The notes beneath the pieces are model-generated. The model did no database searches and was not told the origin of the DNA. It worked only from the letters and a program-made list of their open reading frames with translations. DNA of 64,000 nucleotides from Alcaligenes faecalis (GTDB lineage: Bacteria > Pseudomonadota > Gammaproteobacteria > Burkholderiales > Burkholderiaceae_B), in the NCBI RefSeq assembly GCF_005311025.1, contig NZ_CP031747.1, positions 4,067,870 to 4,131,869 of the forward strand, written 5' to 3'. The position numbers and the translations under genes were made by a program. Positions 49,403-58,329 of the stretch are shown piece by piece (position 1 is the stretch's first letter; the number at the start of each line of letters is the position of its first letter).

Positions 49403-50728
49403 ATGTCTCAGTCTTACTTCCCGCGTTGGCGCCGAGTGTCCGGCAGCGAACCCGGTGCGGTTGTGCAGCCCGACGAATGTCTGGCCACGCCGCAAAACAT
49501 TGCCATGGGTGCGCAGCACGTGGTGGCCATGTTCGGCTCCACCATTCTGGCCCCCTTGTTGATGGGCTTTGATCCCAATCTGGCCATCTTGATGTCCGGT
49601 ATTGGTACGCTGATTTTCTTTGTGTTTGTCGGTGGCCGGGTTCCCAGCTACCTGGGTTCCAGCTTTGCGTTTATTGGTGGTGTGATTGCGGTTACCGGCT
49701 ATGCCGGTAGCGGCCCGAATCCCAATATTGGCGTGGCCTTGGGGGCCATTATTATCTGTGGTCTGGTCTATACGCTGATCGGTGTTCTGGTCTGGGTGTT
49801 CAATGCCCGTACCCAGGGTGGGGCAGCGCGTTTGATCAACCATTGGATGCCTCCGGTTGTTACCGGCTCGATTGTGGCGGTGATTGGCCTGAACCTGGCT
49901 CCTATTGCGGCCAAGGGCGCGATGGGTAGCGGCACCTTCGATTCCATGATGGCCTTGATGACCGTGTTGTGCGTGGGTGGTATTGCGGTCTATACCCGTG
50001 GGGTGGCTCAGCGTTTGCTGATTCTGGTGGGTTTGGCTCTGGCTTGCGTGTTGTACTGGGTTTTCACCAATGTGATGGGCTACGGCACCCCAATCAACTT
50101 TGCGCCGGTTGCTGAAGCCGCCTGGCTGGGTCTGCCCAGCTTTGCCGCGCCTGTGTTCCAGGCTCATGCCATGACCGTGATTGTGCCGGTGGCCATTATT
50201 CTGGTGGCCGAGAACCTGGGTCACATCAAGGCGGTTAGCGCCATGACCGGTCAGGATCTGGACGGTTATCTGGGTCGTGCTTTCGTGGGTGATGGCGTGG
50301 CGACCATGCTGTCCGGCTCCGTAGGCGGCACTGGTGTGACGACTTATGCTGAGAATATCGGCGTGATGGCCGCTACCCGTATCTACTCGACGCTGGTGTT
50401 TGCCTTTGCTGCCGTGATCGCGATTTTCCTGGGCTTTTCGCCCAAGTTCGGTGCCGTGATCCAGTCCATTCCTGGCCCTGTACTCGGTGGCATGTCCATC
50501 GTGGTGTTTGGTTTGATCGCTATTGCCGGCGCCCGTATCTGGGTGGTGAACCAGGTGGATTTCAGCGATAACCGCAATTTGCTGGTGGCAGCCGTCACCC
50601 TGATTCTGGGGGCTGGTAACTTCTCCTTGCAGTTTGGCGTGATTCGTCTGGACGGCATTGGCTGCGCCACCTTTGGTGCTATTTTGCTGCACGCTTTGTT
50701 GCGAGGCCGTCGCCAGAATATGGTGTAG
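49403..50728 (+). CDS. NCS2-family nucleobase permease (uracil/xanthine type)
   Basis: A proton-coupled importer of the nucleobase-cation symporter 2 family with about 12-14 membrane segments in 441 residues. The N-terminal AQHVVAMFGSTILAPLLMG and the NCS2 substrate-site segments are clear: SSFAFIGGVIAVTGY, AENLGHIKAVSAMTGQDL, and GGTGVTTYAENIGVMAATR, where the Glu residues in TM8 and TM10 face the base. The TTYAENIG form is that of the UraA/RutG uracil group rather than the xanthine/urate group. It is a single gene with no pyrimidine genes beside it, though carAB is 3 kb away. Confidence 0.9.
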   Translation: MSQSYFPRWRRVSGSEPGAVVQPDECLATPQNIAMGAQHVVAMFGSTILAPLLMGFDPNLAILMSGIGTLIFFVFVGGRVPSYLGSSFAFIGGVIAVTGYAGSGPNPNIGVALGAIIICGLVYTLIGVLVWVFNARTQGGAARLINHWMPPVVTGSIVAVIGLNLAPIAAKGAMGSGTFDSMMALMTVLCVGGIAVYTRGVAQRLLILVGLALACVLYWVFTNVMGYGTPINFAPVAEAAWLGLPSFAAPVFQAHAMTVIVPVAIILVAENLGHIKAVSAMTGQDLDGYLGRAFVGDGVATMLSGSVGGTGVTTYAENIGVMAATRIYSTLVFAFAAVIAIFLGFSPKFGAVIQSIPGPVLGGMSIVVFGLIAIAGARIWVVNQVDFSDNRNLLVAAVTLILGAGNFSLQFGVIRLDGIGCATFGAILLHALLRGRRQNMV

Positions 50729-50898
50729 TCGGCCCAAGGCGGATCAAGACTGGCCTGGCTCTGACTAGTTTGGCCATCAGCCTGTCACCAGTCTTGAAAT
50801 AGCCTGCTCTAAACCCGTGGCCCTTGAGCTTCTGTTTTTTTACACAGGGGTTTCAGGGGCTTGCTATTTTCAGGCAGTTTGCCGACAATAGATCTCAC

Positions 50899-50925
50899 AC
50901 CCCGGTTCTTCGCGGGGTTTTTTTC
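50899..50925 (+). terminator. Terminator downstream of the permease
   Basis: Stem ACCCCG (50899-50904) with CGGGGT (50913-50918) and a T-run of about eight. It lies about 170 bases past the permease stop. The rest of 50729-51135 has no recognisable gene. Confidence 0.75.
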
Positions 50926-51091
50926 TGCCGCAGAATTTCTCTGTGTCGGAAAAGCCATATTGGGGCAGCCGGCAGGTTTGGCTTGAGCAGTGTGTTTGAA
51001 TGTACGCTGTAGGGTCAGCAGGACTTTCAAGTCGGCCGATTCAACCTGTTTGATTGTTTGCCCCATCATCGTTATCCCCCTATCTTCCAGG

Positions 51092-51116
51092 CGCTCCTGC
51101 TACGGAGCGTCTTTTA
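51092..51116 (+). terminator. Terminator-like hairpin in the greA leader
   Basis: Stem CGCTCC (51092-51097) with GGAGCG (51104-51109), loop of 6, tail TCTTTT. It sits about 20 bases before the greA ATG, where it could cause attenuation and a short leader RNA as described for greA (GraL) in Escherichia coli. Confidence 0.45.
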
Positions 51117-51135
51117 CTTGTTGAGCAGGAATACT

Positions 51136-51612
51136 ATGTCTGCGATCCCATTGACTGCGCAGGGCGCACAACGTTTGCAAGTCGAATTACACCGCCTCAA
51201 GACGGTGGAACGCCCGGATGTAATTAACGCCATCGCCGAAGCGCGAGCACAAGGCGATTTGTCCGAGAACGCCGAGTATGATGCCGCGCGCGAGCGCCAA
51301 GGCTTTATCGAGGGTCGGATTGCCGAATTGGAAGGCACTTTGTCCAATGCCCAGATTATCGAACCGGCCGCGCTGCAGGCGGATGGCCGCATCGTGTTTG
51401 GTGCTACGGTTGAAATCGAGGACCTGGAGTCCGGCAACACCGTGACTTACCAGATCGTGGGTGACGTCGAGGCCGACATCCGTGCCAACAAGATTTCCAT
51501 CTCCAGCCCTGTGGCTCGTGCCCTGATTGGCAAGAGCGAAGGCGATGTGGTCGAGGTCAAGGCGCCCGCCGGTATTCGTGAATACGAAATCCTGTCGATC
51601 AGTTACGTTTGA
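51136..51612 (+). CDS. greA: Transcription elongation factor GreA
   Basis: It rescues backtracked RNA polymerase by stimulating transcript cleavage. The 158-residue protein has the N-terminal coiled coil (about residues 10-75) with the tip acids Asp41 and Glu44 in AQGDLSENAEYDAARERQ, and the C-terminal domain with VEIEDLESGNTVTYQIVG and SSPVARALIGKSEGD. Length is exactly standard. The ATG at 51136 is chosen behind AGGA and because the extension upstream is not conserved. A terminator-like hairpin precedes it and a bidirectional terminator follows. Confidence 0.97.
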   Translation: MSAIPLTAQGAQRLQVELHRLKTVERPDVINAIAEARAQGDLSENAEYDAARERQGFIEGRIAELEGTLSNAQIIEPAALQADGRIVFGATVEIEDLESGNTVTYQIVGDVEADIRANKISISSPVARALIGKSEGDVVEVKAPAGIREYEILSISYV

Positions 51613-51664
51613 CCTTGCTTCTGACAGCAGGCTTGTCCTGCTGTTGATTCGAGCACGCAAAAGA

Positions 51665-51693
51665 AAGGCCCCTGCACATTGTGCGGGGGCCTT
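51665..51693. terminator. Bidirectional terminator between greA and yhbY
   Basis: A 13-bp stem AAGGCCCCTGCAC (51665-51677) with GTGCGGGGGCCTT (51681-51693), one G-T pair, loop ATT; T-rich tails on both strands. Confidence 0.85.
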
Positions 51694-51708
51694 ATAATTT
51701 ACGGCAGT

Positions 51709-52305
51709 TTAGCGTTTGCCCGAACCGCCCAGTCCGCGACGAGCGCCTGCCCGCAAGGACATGGCACTGCCAGGACGGTTGGTATTGCTACGGGGCGCGG
51801 CAGCAGGTTTGACTGCCGAGAACTTTTGAACGCTGCGTGGTGCGGCCGAGGCTTTTTTCGCTTGGGTGCTGCTGCGTTCAGCTTGCATTTCAGCACGGCG
51901 AGCACGTTCCGTCTTGCGCGTACGCTGAACACCGGAAGCGGCCAGCTTTTTGGGCGTGTAAGGCTCCGAAGGCTTGCGCACCGCACGGGTAGGTTTTTCA
52001 ACAGGCGCTCCCAAAACAGGGGGGCGTTCGATATTGGGTCTGTAGATAGTCAGGATTTTGCCCAGATGATGAATAGGGGCAGCATCGAGCGCATCGCAGA
52101 TTTGTTCTAACATGGTCAGACGAGCCTGACGGTCATCACCGGCCACACGGATCTTGATGAGCTGGTGAGCCTGCAGGTGGACGGTGATTTCTTTGATCAC
52201 GGCGTCGGTCAGGCCATTGTCTCCAATCAGGACAACTGGGCGCAGAGCGTGAGCAGCAGCACGAAGTTCGCTGCGCTCATGAGGTGTAAGGTTGAGTTTT
52301 GGCAT
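51709..52305 (-). CDS. yhbY: YhbY-type CRM-domain RNA-binding protein
   Basis: A small RNA-binding protein associated with pre-50S ribosomes in relatives. Residues 1-95 are the CRM domain: LTPHERSELRAAAHALRPVV, then IGDNGLTDAVIKEITVHLQ and HQLIKIRVAGDDR, with the GxxG-like loop. The 198-residue protein is longer than Escherichia coli YhbY (about 97) because of a basic, disordered C-terminal tail rich in Lys, Arg, Ala and Ser, as in many Betaproteobacteria. It is divergent from rlmE with 17 bases between, a conserved arrangement. Confidence 0.93.
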   Translation of the reverse strand: MPKLNLTPHERSELRAAAHALRPVVLIGDNGLTDAVIKEITVHLQAHQLIKIRVAGDDRQARLTMLEQICDALDAAPIHHLGKILTIYRPNIERPPVLGAPVEKPTRAVRKPSEPYTPKKLAASGVQRTRKTERARRAEMQAERSSTQAKKASAAPRSVQKFSAVKPAAAPRSNTNRPGSAMSLRAGARRGLGGSGKR

Positions 52306-52322
52306 AAAGAGATTGTACGGGA

Positions 52323-52961
52323 ATGGCCAAGAAAAAATTCTCTAAAGAGTGGGTTCAGCAGCATATAAATGACCCCTACGTCAAATTGGCGCAACAAAAA
52401 GGGTATCGCGCGCGTGCGGCCTTCAAGCTCAGTGAAATATTGGATCTGGAGAAGATTCAGGTTCAGGGCAAGGTGGTGGTCGACCTGGGGTCTACGCCGG
52501 GCAGCTGGTCGCAATTGATACGGGAACGCATGGTCGGCCCTGGCGGTGTGCTCAATGGTCGCATTATCGCACTGGATATATTGGAAATGGAACCAATTGC
52601 CGGGGTAGAGTTCATGCAAGGCGACTTTCGCGAGGACTCTGTACTGGAGCAATTGCAAGATTCCTTAAAAGGTGCGGCGGTAGACCTTGTGATTTCGGAT
52701 ATGGCCCCCAACTTGTCTGGTGTGGCATCGGCCGATTCCGCCCGCATCCAGCATTTATGCGAGCTGGCACAGGAATTTGCCCTGCAGCATCTGACCGATG
52801 AAGGGGTACTGATCGTCAAAGCCTTCCACGGCAGCGGGTTTTCCCAGATCGTGGAGTCTTTCAAGCAGAATTTTGTCAGAGTCGTCGAGCGTAAACCCAA
52901 GGCTTCGCGTGATAAATCCTCCGAAACCTTTCTCGTTGCCCGTGGCTTGAAGCGCAGGTAA
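52323..52961 (+). CDS. rlmE: 23S rRNA (uridine-2'-O) methyltransferase RlmE (FtsJ/RrmJ)
   Basis: It methylates U2552 in the A-site loop of 23S rRNA in assembled 50S subunits. The 212-residue protein has the SAM-binding motif [14 protein letters not shown] at about 51-64 and the catalytic tetrad Lys35, Asp126 ([11 protein letters not shown]), Lys166 ([11 protein letters not shown]) and Glu201 ([10 protein letters not shown]), matching K38-D124-K164-E199 of Escherichia coli in order and spacing. It starts the rlmE-ftsH-folP-glmM series, conserved across proteobacteria, and is divergent from yhbY. Confidence 0.97.
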   Translation: MAKKKFSKEWVQQHINDPYVKLAQQKGYRARAAFKLSEILDLEKIQVQGKVVVDLGSTPGSWSQLIRERMVGPGGVLNGRIIALDILEMEPIAGVEFMQGDFREDSVLEQLQDSLKGAAVDLVISDMAPNLSGVASADSARIQHLCELAQEFALQHLTDEGVLIVKAFHGSGFSQIVESFKQNFVRVVERKPKASRDKSSETFLVARGLKRR

Positions 52962-53068
52962 TTTATGACTTGCCGGGCTTTGAATCGGGTAGAATGAACT
53001 ATGTATGGCGCTTGTTCAGGTATGTGTAAGCATATGGAGCAAGTTATCGCAATCGCAGGAGATTGGCT

Positions 53069-54982
53069 TTGAACAATTCGTTTTCCAAAGTCGCGATCTG
53101 GATGGTTATTGCGCTGGTGCTGTTTACTGTTTTCAAGCAGTTTGACGGCCGGCCACCAGCCACTGATGGCGTCACTTACACACAATTCATGAATGATGCC
53201 CGCTCCGGCCGCATCAGCAAGGTGGATATTCAGGGCGATACCCTGCATGTCACGCCGGATTCTGGCCGCAGCTACTCGCTGACGTCCCCCGGTGACCTGT
53301 GGATGGTGCCTGAACTGGTGAAATCCGGTGTGCAGGTATCGGGTAAAGCCCGTGAAGAGCCTTCCTTCCTGACCAGCCTGTTCATCTCCTGGTTCCCCAT
53401 GCTGCTCCTGATTGGCGTGTGGGTGTTCTTCATGCGTCAGATGCAAGGTGGCGGCAAGGGCGGGGCATTCAGCTTCGGTAAATCCCGTGCACGTTTGCTG
53501 GACGAGAACTCCAACCCTGTTACCTTTGCGGACGTGGCCGGTTGCGACGAAGCCAAGGAAGACGTACAGGAACTGGTGGACTTTCTGCGCGACCCAAGCC
53601 GCTTCCAGCGTCTGGGTGGCCGCATCCCACGCGGTATCCTGATGGTGGGCTCGCCGGGTACAGGTAAGACCCTGTTGGCTCGTGCCATTGCAGGCGAAGC
53701 CAAAGTGCCTTTCTTCAGCATTTCCGGTTCCGACTTCGTCGAAATGTTTGTGGGTGTGGGTGCTTCCCGCGTTCGCGATATGTTCGAGACCGCCAAGAAG
53801 CAATCGCCTTGCATCATCTTTATCGACGAAATTGACGCCGTGGGCCGCCAGCGTGGCGCAGGCCTGGGCGGTGGTAACGACGAACGTGAACAGACACTGA
53901 ACCAGTTGCTGGTCGAGATGGACGGTTTTGAAACCGGCCAAGGCGTACTGGTCATTGCTGCAACCAACCGTCCTGACGTACTGGACCCCGCTTTGCTTCG
54001 TCCTGGTCGTTTTGACCGTCAAGTGGTTGTTGGCCTGCCTGACATCCGTGGTCGTGAGCAGATTCTGAAAGTGCACATGCGCAAAGTGCCTTTGGCTCCC
54101 AACGTGGACGCCGTGGTGCTGGCTCGTGGTACTCCCGGTTTCTCCGGTGCTGATCTGGCCAACCTGGTCAACGAAGCCGCTTTGTTCGCTGCGCGCCGTA
54201 ATGGTCGCACCGTGGATATGCAGGACTTCGAGCGCGCCAAGGACAAGATCATCATGGGTGCAGAACGTCGCACCATGATCATGCCCGAGGAAGAGCGTCG
54301 CAACACCGCTTACCACGAAGCCGGTCACGCTTTGGTAGCTTGCATGCTGCCCAAGACGGACCCGGTTCACAAAGTCACCATCATTCCTCGTGGTCGTGCT
54401 TTGGGTGTCACCATGCAATTGCCGGAAGGTGATCGCTACAGCATGGACAAAGAGCGCCTGTTGAACATGATCGCCGTGCTGTTCGGTGGCCGTATCGCTG
54501 AAGAAGTGTTCATGAATCAAATGACCACGGGCGCATCGAACGACTTTGAACGTGCCACGCAAATTGCGCGTGACATCGTGACTCGCTACGGCATGACAGA
54601 CTCTCTGGGGCCTGTTGTGTACGCCGAGAACGAAGGCGAAGTGTTCCTGGGTCGCAGCGTCACCAAAACCACCCATGTGTCCGAAGCCACCATGCAGAAA
54701 GTGGACTTCGAAATCCGCAAGATTATCGACGAACAGTACGCGGTTGCCCGCAAGCTGATCGAAGACAATATGGACAAGATGCATGCCATGGCCAAGGCCT
54801 TGCTGGAGTGGGAAACCATTGATGCCGACCAGATCGACGACATCATGAAAGGTTTGCCACCACGGGCGCCACACGTGCCCAACAGCAATGACAACACACC
54901 CTCCGATGGCTCCACGCCACCAGCCGCTGGTCCTCGCCCAGCCGATGACAAGGGTGCCGCGGCGACAACGCCGGTTGCTTAA
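53069..54982 (+). CDS. ftsH: ATP-dependent zinc metalloprotease FtsH
   Basis: A membrane-bound AAA+ protease that degrades LpxC, SecY and other proteins. The 637-residue product has two membrane helices (about 8-23 and 102-122) around a periplasmic domain, Walker A GSPGTGKT at 194-201, Walker [11 protein letters not shown] near 248-257, the [23 protein letters not shown], and zinc site HEAGH at 416-420. The start is a TTG at 53069 behind AGGAGA, giving [12 protein letters not shown], the usual betaproteobacterial N-terminus; TTG at 53063 is the alternative. It is 107 bases after rlmE and 26 before folP. Confidence 0.96.
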   Translation: MNNSFSKVAIWMVIALVLFTVFKQFDGRPPATDGVTYTQFMNDARSGRISKVDIQGDTLHVTPDSGRSYSLTSPGDLWMVPELVKSGVQVSGKAREEPSFLTSLFISWFPMLLLIGVWVFFMRQMQGGGKGGAFSFGKSRARLLDENSNPVTFADVAGCDEAKEDVQELVDFLRDPSRFQRLGGRIPRGILMVGSPGTGKTLLARAIAGEAKVPFFSISGSDFVEMFVGVGASRVRDMFETAKKQSPCIIFIDEIDAVGRQRGAGLGGGNDEREQTLNQLLVEMDGFETGQGVLVIAATNRPDVLDPALLRPGRFDRQVVVGLPDIRGREQILKVHMRKVPLAPNVDAVVLARGTPGFSGADLANLVNEAALFAARRNGRTVDMQDFERAKDKIIMGAERRTMIMPEEERRNTAYHEAGHALVACMLPKTDPVHKVTIIPRGRALGVTMQLPEGDRYSMDKERLLNMIAVLFGGRIAEEVFMNQMTTGASNDFERATQIARDIVTRYGMTDSLGPVVYAENEGEVFLGRSVTKTTHVSEATMQKVDFEIRKIIDEQYAVARKLIEDNMDKMHAMAKALLEWETIDADQIDDIMKGLPPRAPHVPNSNDNTPSDGSTPPAAGPRPADDKGAAATTPVA

Positions 54983-55008
54983 CTTACAACATAGGCCATG
55001 CCTATTTC

Positions 55009-55851
55009 ATGAATTACCCTGAGTGGTCTTGTGGGCGCTTCCAGTTTGGGCTGGAGCGCCCTTTGGTTATGGGGATTGTGAATGTCACCCCAGACTCCTT
55101 TTATGACGGCAATGCACACAATGATTTGCCTCGGGCGCTGGACCACGCCCGTCAATTAATCGCCGAAGGCGCAGACATTCTGGATATTGGTGGCGAGTCG
55201 ACTCGTCCCGGTGCCGAACCCGTTTCCCTGGAACAAGAGCTTGAGCGTGTCATCCCGCTGATCGAGGGCTTGCGCGACAGCGGTGTGGCCTTGTCGGTGG
55301 ATACGTTCAAGCCTGAGGTCATGCGCGCCAGCCTGGCGGCCGGTGCAGACATGATCAATGACATCTATGCCTTGCGCATGCCCGGTGCCCTCGAGGCCGT
55401 CAAGGACTCCAATTGCGGGCTGTGCATCATGCACATGCAAGGTGAGCCCCGGACCATGCAAGAGCAGGTGCACTACGATGATGTGGTCGTTGATGTACGT
55501 CATTTTTTGCAACAACGATGTGACGCCATAGTGAGCGCAGGCATTCAATCCGAGCGTATCATGCTGGATCCCGGCTTTGGCTTCGGTAAAACAGCGGCAC
55601 ATAATTATCAGTTGCTACGGGATTTGCAGCAGGCGGCAGTGCCTGGTTACCCCTGGTTGATCGGCTTGTCGCGCAAATCCATGATTGGCCATGTCACGGG
55701 GAAACCCGCCAGTGAGCGTTTGATTGGCAGTCTATCGGCAGCCCTTGCCTGCGTGGCACGGGGCGCAAAAATTGTCCGTGTCCATGATGTAGCCGCCACG
55801 CGCGAAGCGCTGGATGTGTGGAACGCGGTTGAATGTGGAGTCTCTGAATGA
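55009..55851 (+). CDS. folP: Dihydropteroate synthase
   Basis: It condenses 4-aminobenzoate with hydroxymethyl-dihydropterin diphosphate in folate synthesis; the target of sulfonamides. The 280-residue TIM-barrel protein has the two family signatures [18 protein letters not shown] near residue 21 and the [19 protein letters not shown] segment near 52-70, plus the pterin-site [14 protein letters not shown] and [11 protein letters not shown]. It begins 26 bases after ftsH and overlaps glmM by four bases (ATGA). Confidence 0.97.
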   Translation: MNYPEWSCGRFQFGLERPLVMGIVNVTPDSFYDGNAHNDLPRALDHARQLIAEGADILDIGGESTRPGAEPVSLEQELERVIPLIEGLRDSGVALSVDTFKPEVMRASLAAGADMINDIYALRMPGALEAVKDSNCGLCIMHMQGEPRTMQEQVHYDDVVVDVRHFLQQRCDAIVSAGIQSERIMLDPGFGFGKTAAHNYQLLRDLQQAAVPGYPWLIGLSRKSMIGHVTGKPASERLIGSLSAALACVARGAKIVRVHDVAATREALDVWNAVECGVSE

Positions 55852-57191
55852 GCGATCGTAAGTATTTCGGCACCGATGGTGTCCGCGGTGAAGTAGGTGG
55901 CCCAACGATTAACCCGGAGTTCGCTTTGCGCCTGGGTTACGCTGCCGGGCAGGTTCTGGCTGCCCAGTATGAAGGTACAGGCCGCCCCACCGTGGTGATT
56001 GGCAAGGACACCCGTATTTCTGGCTACATGCTGGAATCGGCGCTGGAAGCCGGTTTGTCGGCCGCCGGGATCGATGTATTGCTGGCTGGCCCTGTGCCTA
56101 CGCCCGCTGTGGCCTATTTGACGCGTACGCTGCGCCTGACGGCCGGTATCGTGATCTCTGCCTCGCACAACCCGTATTACGACAACGGTATCAAGTTCTT
56201 TTCCGCACAGGGCACCAAGCTGCCTGACGAGATCGAGCTGAAAATCGAGCAAGCCATTGACCAGCCCATGCACTGGGTGAAGTCCGAGTCCCTGGGCCGC
56301 GCCCGTCGTCTGGCTGACTCGGCTGGCCGTTATATTGAATTTTGCAAGAGTGCCTTCCCGAACGACTTGAACCTGAACGGGCTCAAGATTGTTGTGGATG
56401 CCGCTCATGGCGCGGCTTACAACATCGCTCCGCACGTGTTCCGCGAATTGGGTGCCGAAGTGGTTGCCGTGGGTGTTCAACCTGATGGGTTCAACATCAA
56501 TCAGGAAGTGGGCGCGACTTATCCCGAGAAGCTGGCCGAAGAAGTACGCAAGCACGGCGCAGATTTGGGGATTGCGTTGGATGGTGACGCAGACCGTCTG
56601 CAAATGGTCGATTCCCAGGGACGCATTTACAATGGCGACGAACTATTGTATCTAATTGTTGCTGATCATCTGCAGACCCAGCCTGTAAAAGGTGTGGTCG
56701 GCACGCTGATGACCAACCTGGGTTTCGAGAAGAAAATGCAGGAATTGGGCGTGGAGTTTGCCCGCGCCAAAGTGGGCGACCGTTACGTGCTGGAATTGAT
56801 GCAGCAAAACGGCTGGGTGTTCGGTGGCGAAAGCTCCGGTCACCTGCTGTGCCTGGACTGGCACACCACAGGCGATGGTATTATTGCCGCCTTGCAAGTG
56901 CTGACCGCCCTGTGCCATAGCGGCAAGAGCCTGCCAGAACTGATGGAAGGCCTGAAGATGTACCCGCAAATTATGGTTAACGTGCCATTGCAAGCGGGCC
57001 AGGACTGGAAAAACCATGCGGGTTTGCAACAGGCAACCCGTGAAGTGGAGCAAATGTTGGGTGACCGTGGGCGAGTGCTTATTCGTGCATCAGGTACAGA
57101 ACCCAAGCTGCGCTTGATGGTGGAAGCAGAACAAGCCGATCTGGCTCAAGCAGGCATCGATACCTTGCTTGCAGTGGATTTAATGAAATAG
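55848..57191 (+). CDS. glmM: Phosphoglucosamine mutase
   Basis: It interconverts glucosamine-6-phosphate and glucosamine-1-phosphate on the way to UDP-GlcNAc for peptidoglycan and lipopolysaccharide. The 447-residue protein has the active-site Ser106 in [19 protein letters not shown], the metal loop [16 protein letters not shown], the sugar-binding [12 protein letters not shown] and the phosphate-binding [15 protein letters not shown]. All four domains of the alpha-D-phosphohexomutase family are present. It overlaps folP by four bases and closes the rlmE-ftsH-folP-glmM run. Confidence 0.97.
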   Translation: MSDRKYFGTDGVRGEVGGPTINPEFALRLGYAAGQVLAAQYEGTGRPTVVIGKDTRISGYMLESALEAGLSAAGIDVLLAGPVPTPAVAYLTRTLRLTAGIVISASHNPYYDNGIKFFSAQGTKLPDEIELKIEQAIDQPMHWVKSESLGRARRLADSAGRYIEFCKSAFPNDLNLNGLKIVVDAAHGAAYNIAPHVFRELGAEVVAVGVQPDGFNINQEVGATYPEKLAEEVRKHGADLGIALDGDADRLQMVDSQGRIYNGDELLYLIVADHLQTQPVKGVVGTLMTNLGFEKKMQELGVEFARAKVGDRYVLELMQQNGWVFGGESSGHLLCLDWHTTGDGIIAALQVLTALCHSGKSLPELMEGLKMYPQIMVNVPLQAGQDWKNHAGLQQATREVEQMLGDRGRVLIRASGTEPKLRLMVEAEQADLAQAGIDTLLAVDLMK

Positions 57192-57224
57192 TAATGTGGC
57201 TATCAAATACCTGAAACATTGTTT

Positions 57225-57237
57225 GTGCATGATGCAC
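57225..57237. promoter_or_regulatory. Perfect palindrome upstream of the olsB-like gene
   Basis: GTGCATGATGCAC is a perfect 6-1-6 inverted repeat, extended imperfectly by TTT and AAA, 22 bases before the chosen start codon. It could be an operator for a dimeric regulator; I do not recognise the regulator. Confidence 0.4.
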
Positions 57238-57259
57238 GAAAGTGTTTGGAGTCATCACG

Positions 57260-58042
57260 ATGCTAAATCTTGAGCGCGAACGTACTGAAGTGGATTGGGC
57301 GAATACTTGGGCAGGTCATACCGTTGGAGGCCTGGCCTTGCGCCTGGCTCGTACCCAGGCTGAGCTTGAATGCCTTCAGCGCTTGCGTTTTCAGGTTTTC
57401 ACCCAGGAAATGAATGCCGTCTTTCCAGACCAGCACAATGGTCTGGATATAGACCGCTTCGACCCCTGGTGCGAGCATTTCATGGTTACCGAACCCGAAG
57501 AAAACCGGGTTGTAGGAACCTACCGCTTGCTGACCCCTGAAAATGCCAATAAAGCGGGCGGCTATTACTCAGAGTCCGAATTCGATATCAGCGCCCTGGA
57601 TGCGCTGCGCCCCAGCCTGGTTGAGGTTGGGCGCTCCTGCATCCATCCCGACTACCGTAATGGCTCGGCCATCATGATGCTGTGGGGTGGCATTGCTGCC
57701 CTGACGCGTGTAGGCGGTTACCGTTACCTTCTGGGTTGTGCCAGTGTCAGTTTGCGTGACGATGGCGTCACCGCCGCCGAAGTCTGGCGTGTGGCCCAAA
57801 AGTCCATGCAGGACAACAAGCACATTCCGCATGTGCAGCCCTTGAATCGCTATCCGGTTGAACGACTGAACAGCGATTTGCCAGCGCGCATTCCACCGCT
57901 GATCAAAGGCTACCTGAAGCTGGGTGCCACGATTTGTGGTGAGCCTGCCTGGGATCCGGACTTCAATACGGCAGACTTTCCTGTCCTGCTGGATCTGGAA
58001 GCCATGGACGAGCGCTATAAACGTCACTTTGGCCTGGTCTGA
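57260..58042 (+). CDS. GNAT-family N-acyltransferase, OlsB-like (ornithine lipid synthesis)
   Basis: The 260-residue protein fits the OlsB family, which acylates ornithine with 3-hydroxyacyl-ACP to give lyso-ornithine lipid. Key parts are LRLARTQAELECLQRLRFQVF (about residues 23-43), the ENRVVGTYRLLTPENANKAG strand, and VEVGRSCIHPDYRNGSAIMM, the pyrophosphate-binding loop region of this branch. The C-terminal PPLIKGYLKLGATICGEPAWD is also family-typical. The ATG at 57260 follows TTGGAG; the GTG 18 bases upstream is the alternative. No OlsA acyltransferase is adjacent, so whether the final ornithine lipid is made cannot be told here. Confidence 0.82.
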   Translation: MLNLERERTEVDWANTWAGHTVGGLALRLARTQAELECLQRLRFQVFTQEMNAVFPDQHNGLDIDRFDPWCEHFMVTEPEENRVVGTYRLLTPENANKAGGYYSESEFDISALDALRPSLVEVGRSCIHPDYRNGSAIMMLWGGIAALTRVGGYRYLLGCASVSLRDDGVTAAEVWRVAQKSMQDNKHIPHVQPLNRYPVERLNSDLPARIPPLIKGYLKLGATICGEPAWDPDFNTADFPVLLDLEAMDERYKRHFGLV

Positions 58043-58099
58043 TTGCGTATTGCTCAGGCCTGACCAAGTCGGGCCTGAATAGGGCCTGCGAATAAAAAG

Positions 58100-58143
58100 A
58101 ACCCCCGAAAGTTGGATTGCCATCCAACTTTCGGGGGTTTTTT
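58100..58143 (+). terminator. Terminator of the olsB-like gene
   Basis: A perfect 17-bp stem (58100-58116 with 58123-58139), loop of 6, ending in six T's. On the minus strand A's become T's too, so it may also serve ppx. Confidence 0.93.
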
Positions 58144-58160
58144 AGGTTCTGATGATCTGC

Positions 58161-58180
58161 TTGGCTTGGCTTGGCTTGGC
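58161..58180 (+). repeat. (TTGGC)4 pentamer repeat
   Basis: Four perfect tandem copies of TTGGC in the olsB-ppx intergenic region, followed by a near copy (AGGCTTTGGC). Probably neutral. Confidence 0.8.
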
Positions 58181-58329
58181 AGGCTTTGGCGCTGTCAATG
58201 AGCGGCTCGGCCAGCTAGCGTCAGCCATACTCCAATCAACGGGCCTGTCAGCAAGGCTATCGGGGCTGTAAGCTGGGTGGAGTGTTTTTCAACAGGCCCA
58301 CCTGGCCGCTACACGTTCAGCAGGCCTTG

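Noticed and set aside
49154-50737. A 527-codon minus-strand frame across the NCS2 permease
   Set aside because: His/Asn/Gln/Gly-rich antisense of a membrane protein; the permease motifs are on the plus strand.
50809-51069. An 86-codon minus-strand frame between the permease and greA
   Set aside because: It runs across a clear terminator hairpin and has no recognisable features.
52463-54874. An 803-codon open frame on the minus strand across rlmE and ftsH
   Set aside because: It is the antisense shadow of two clearly recognised genes, with His/Thr-rich composition and no motif.
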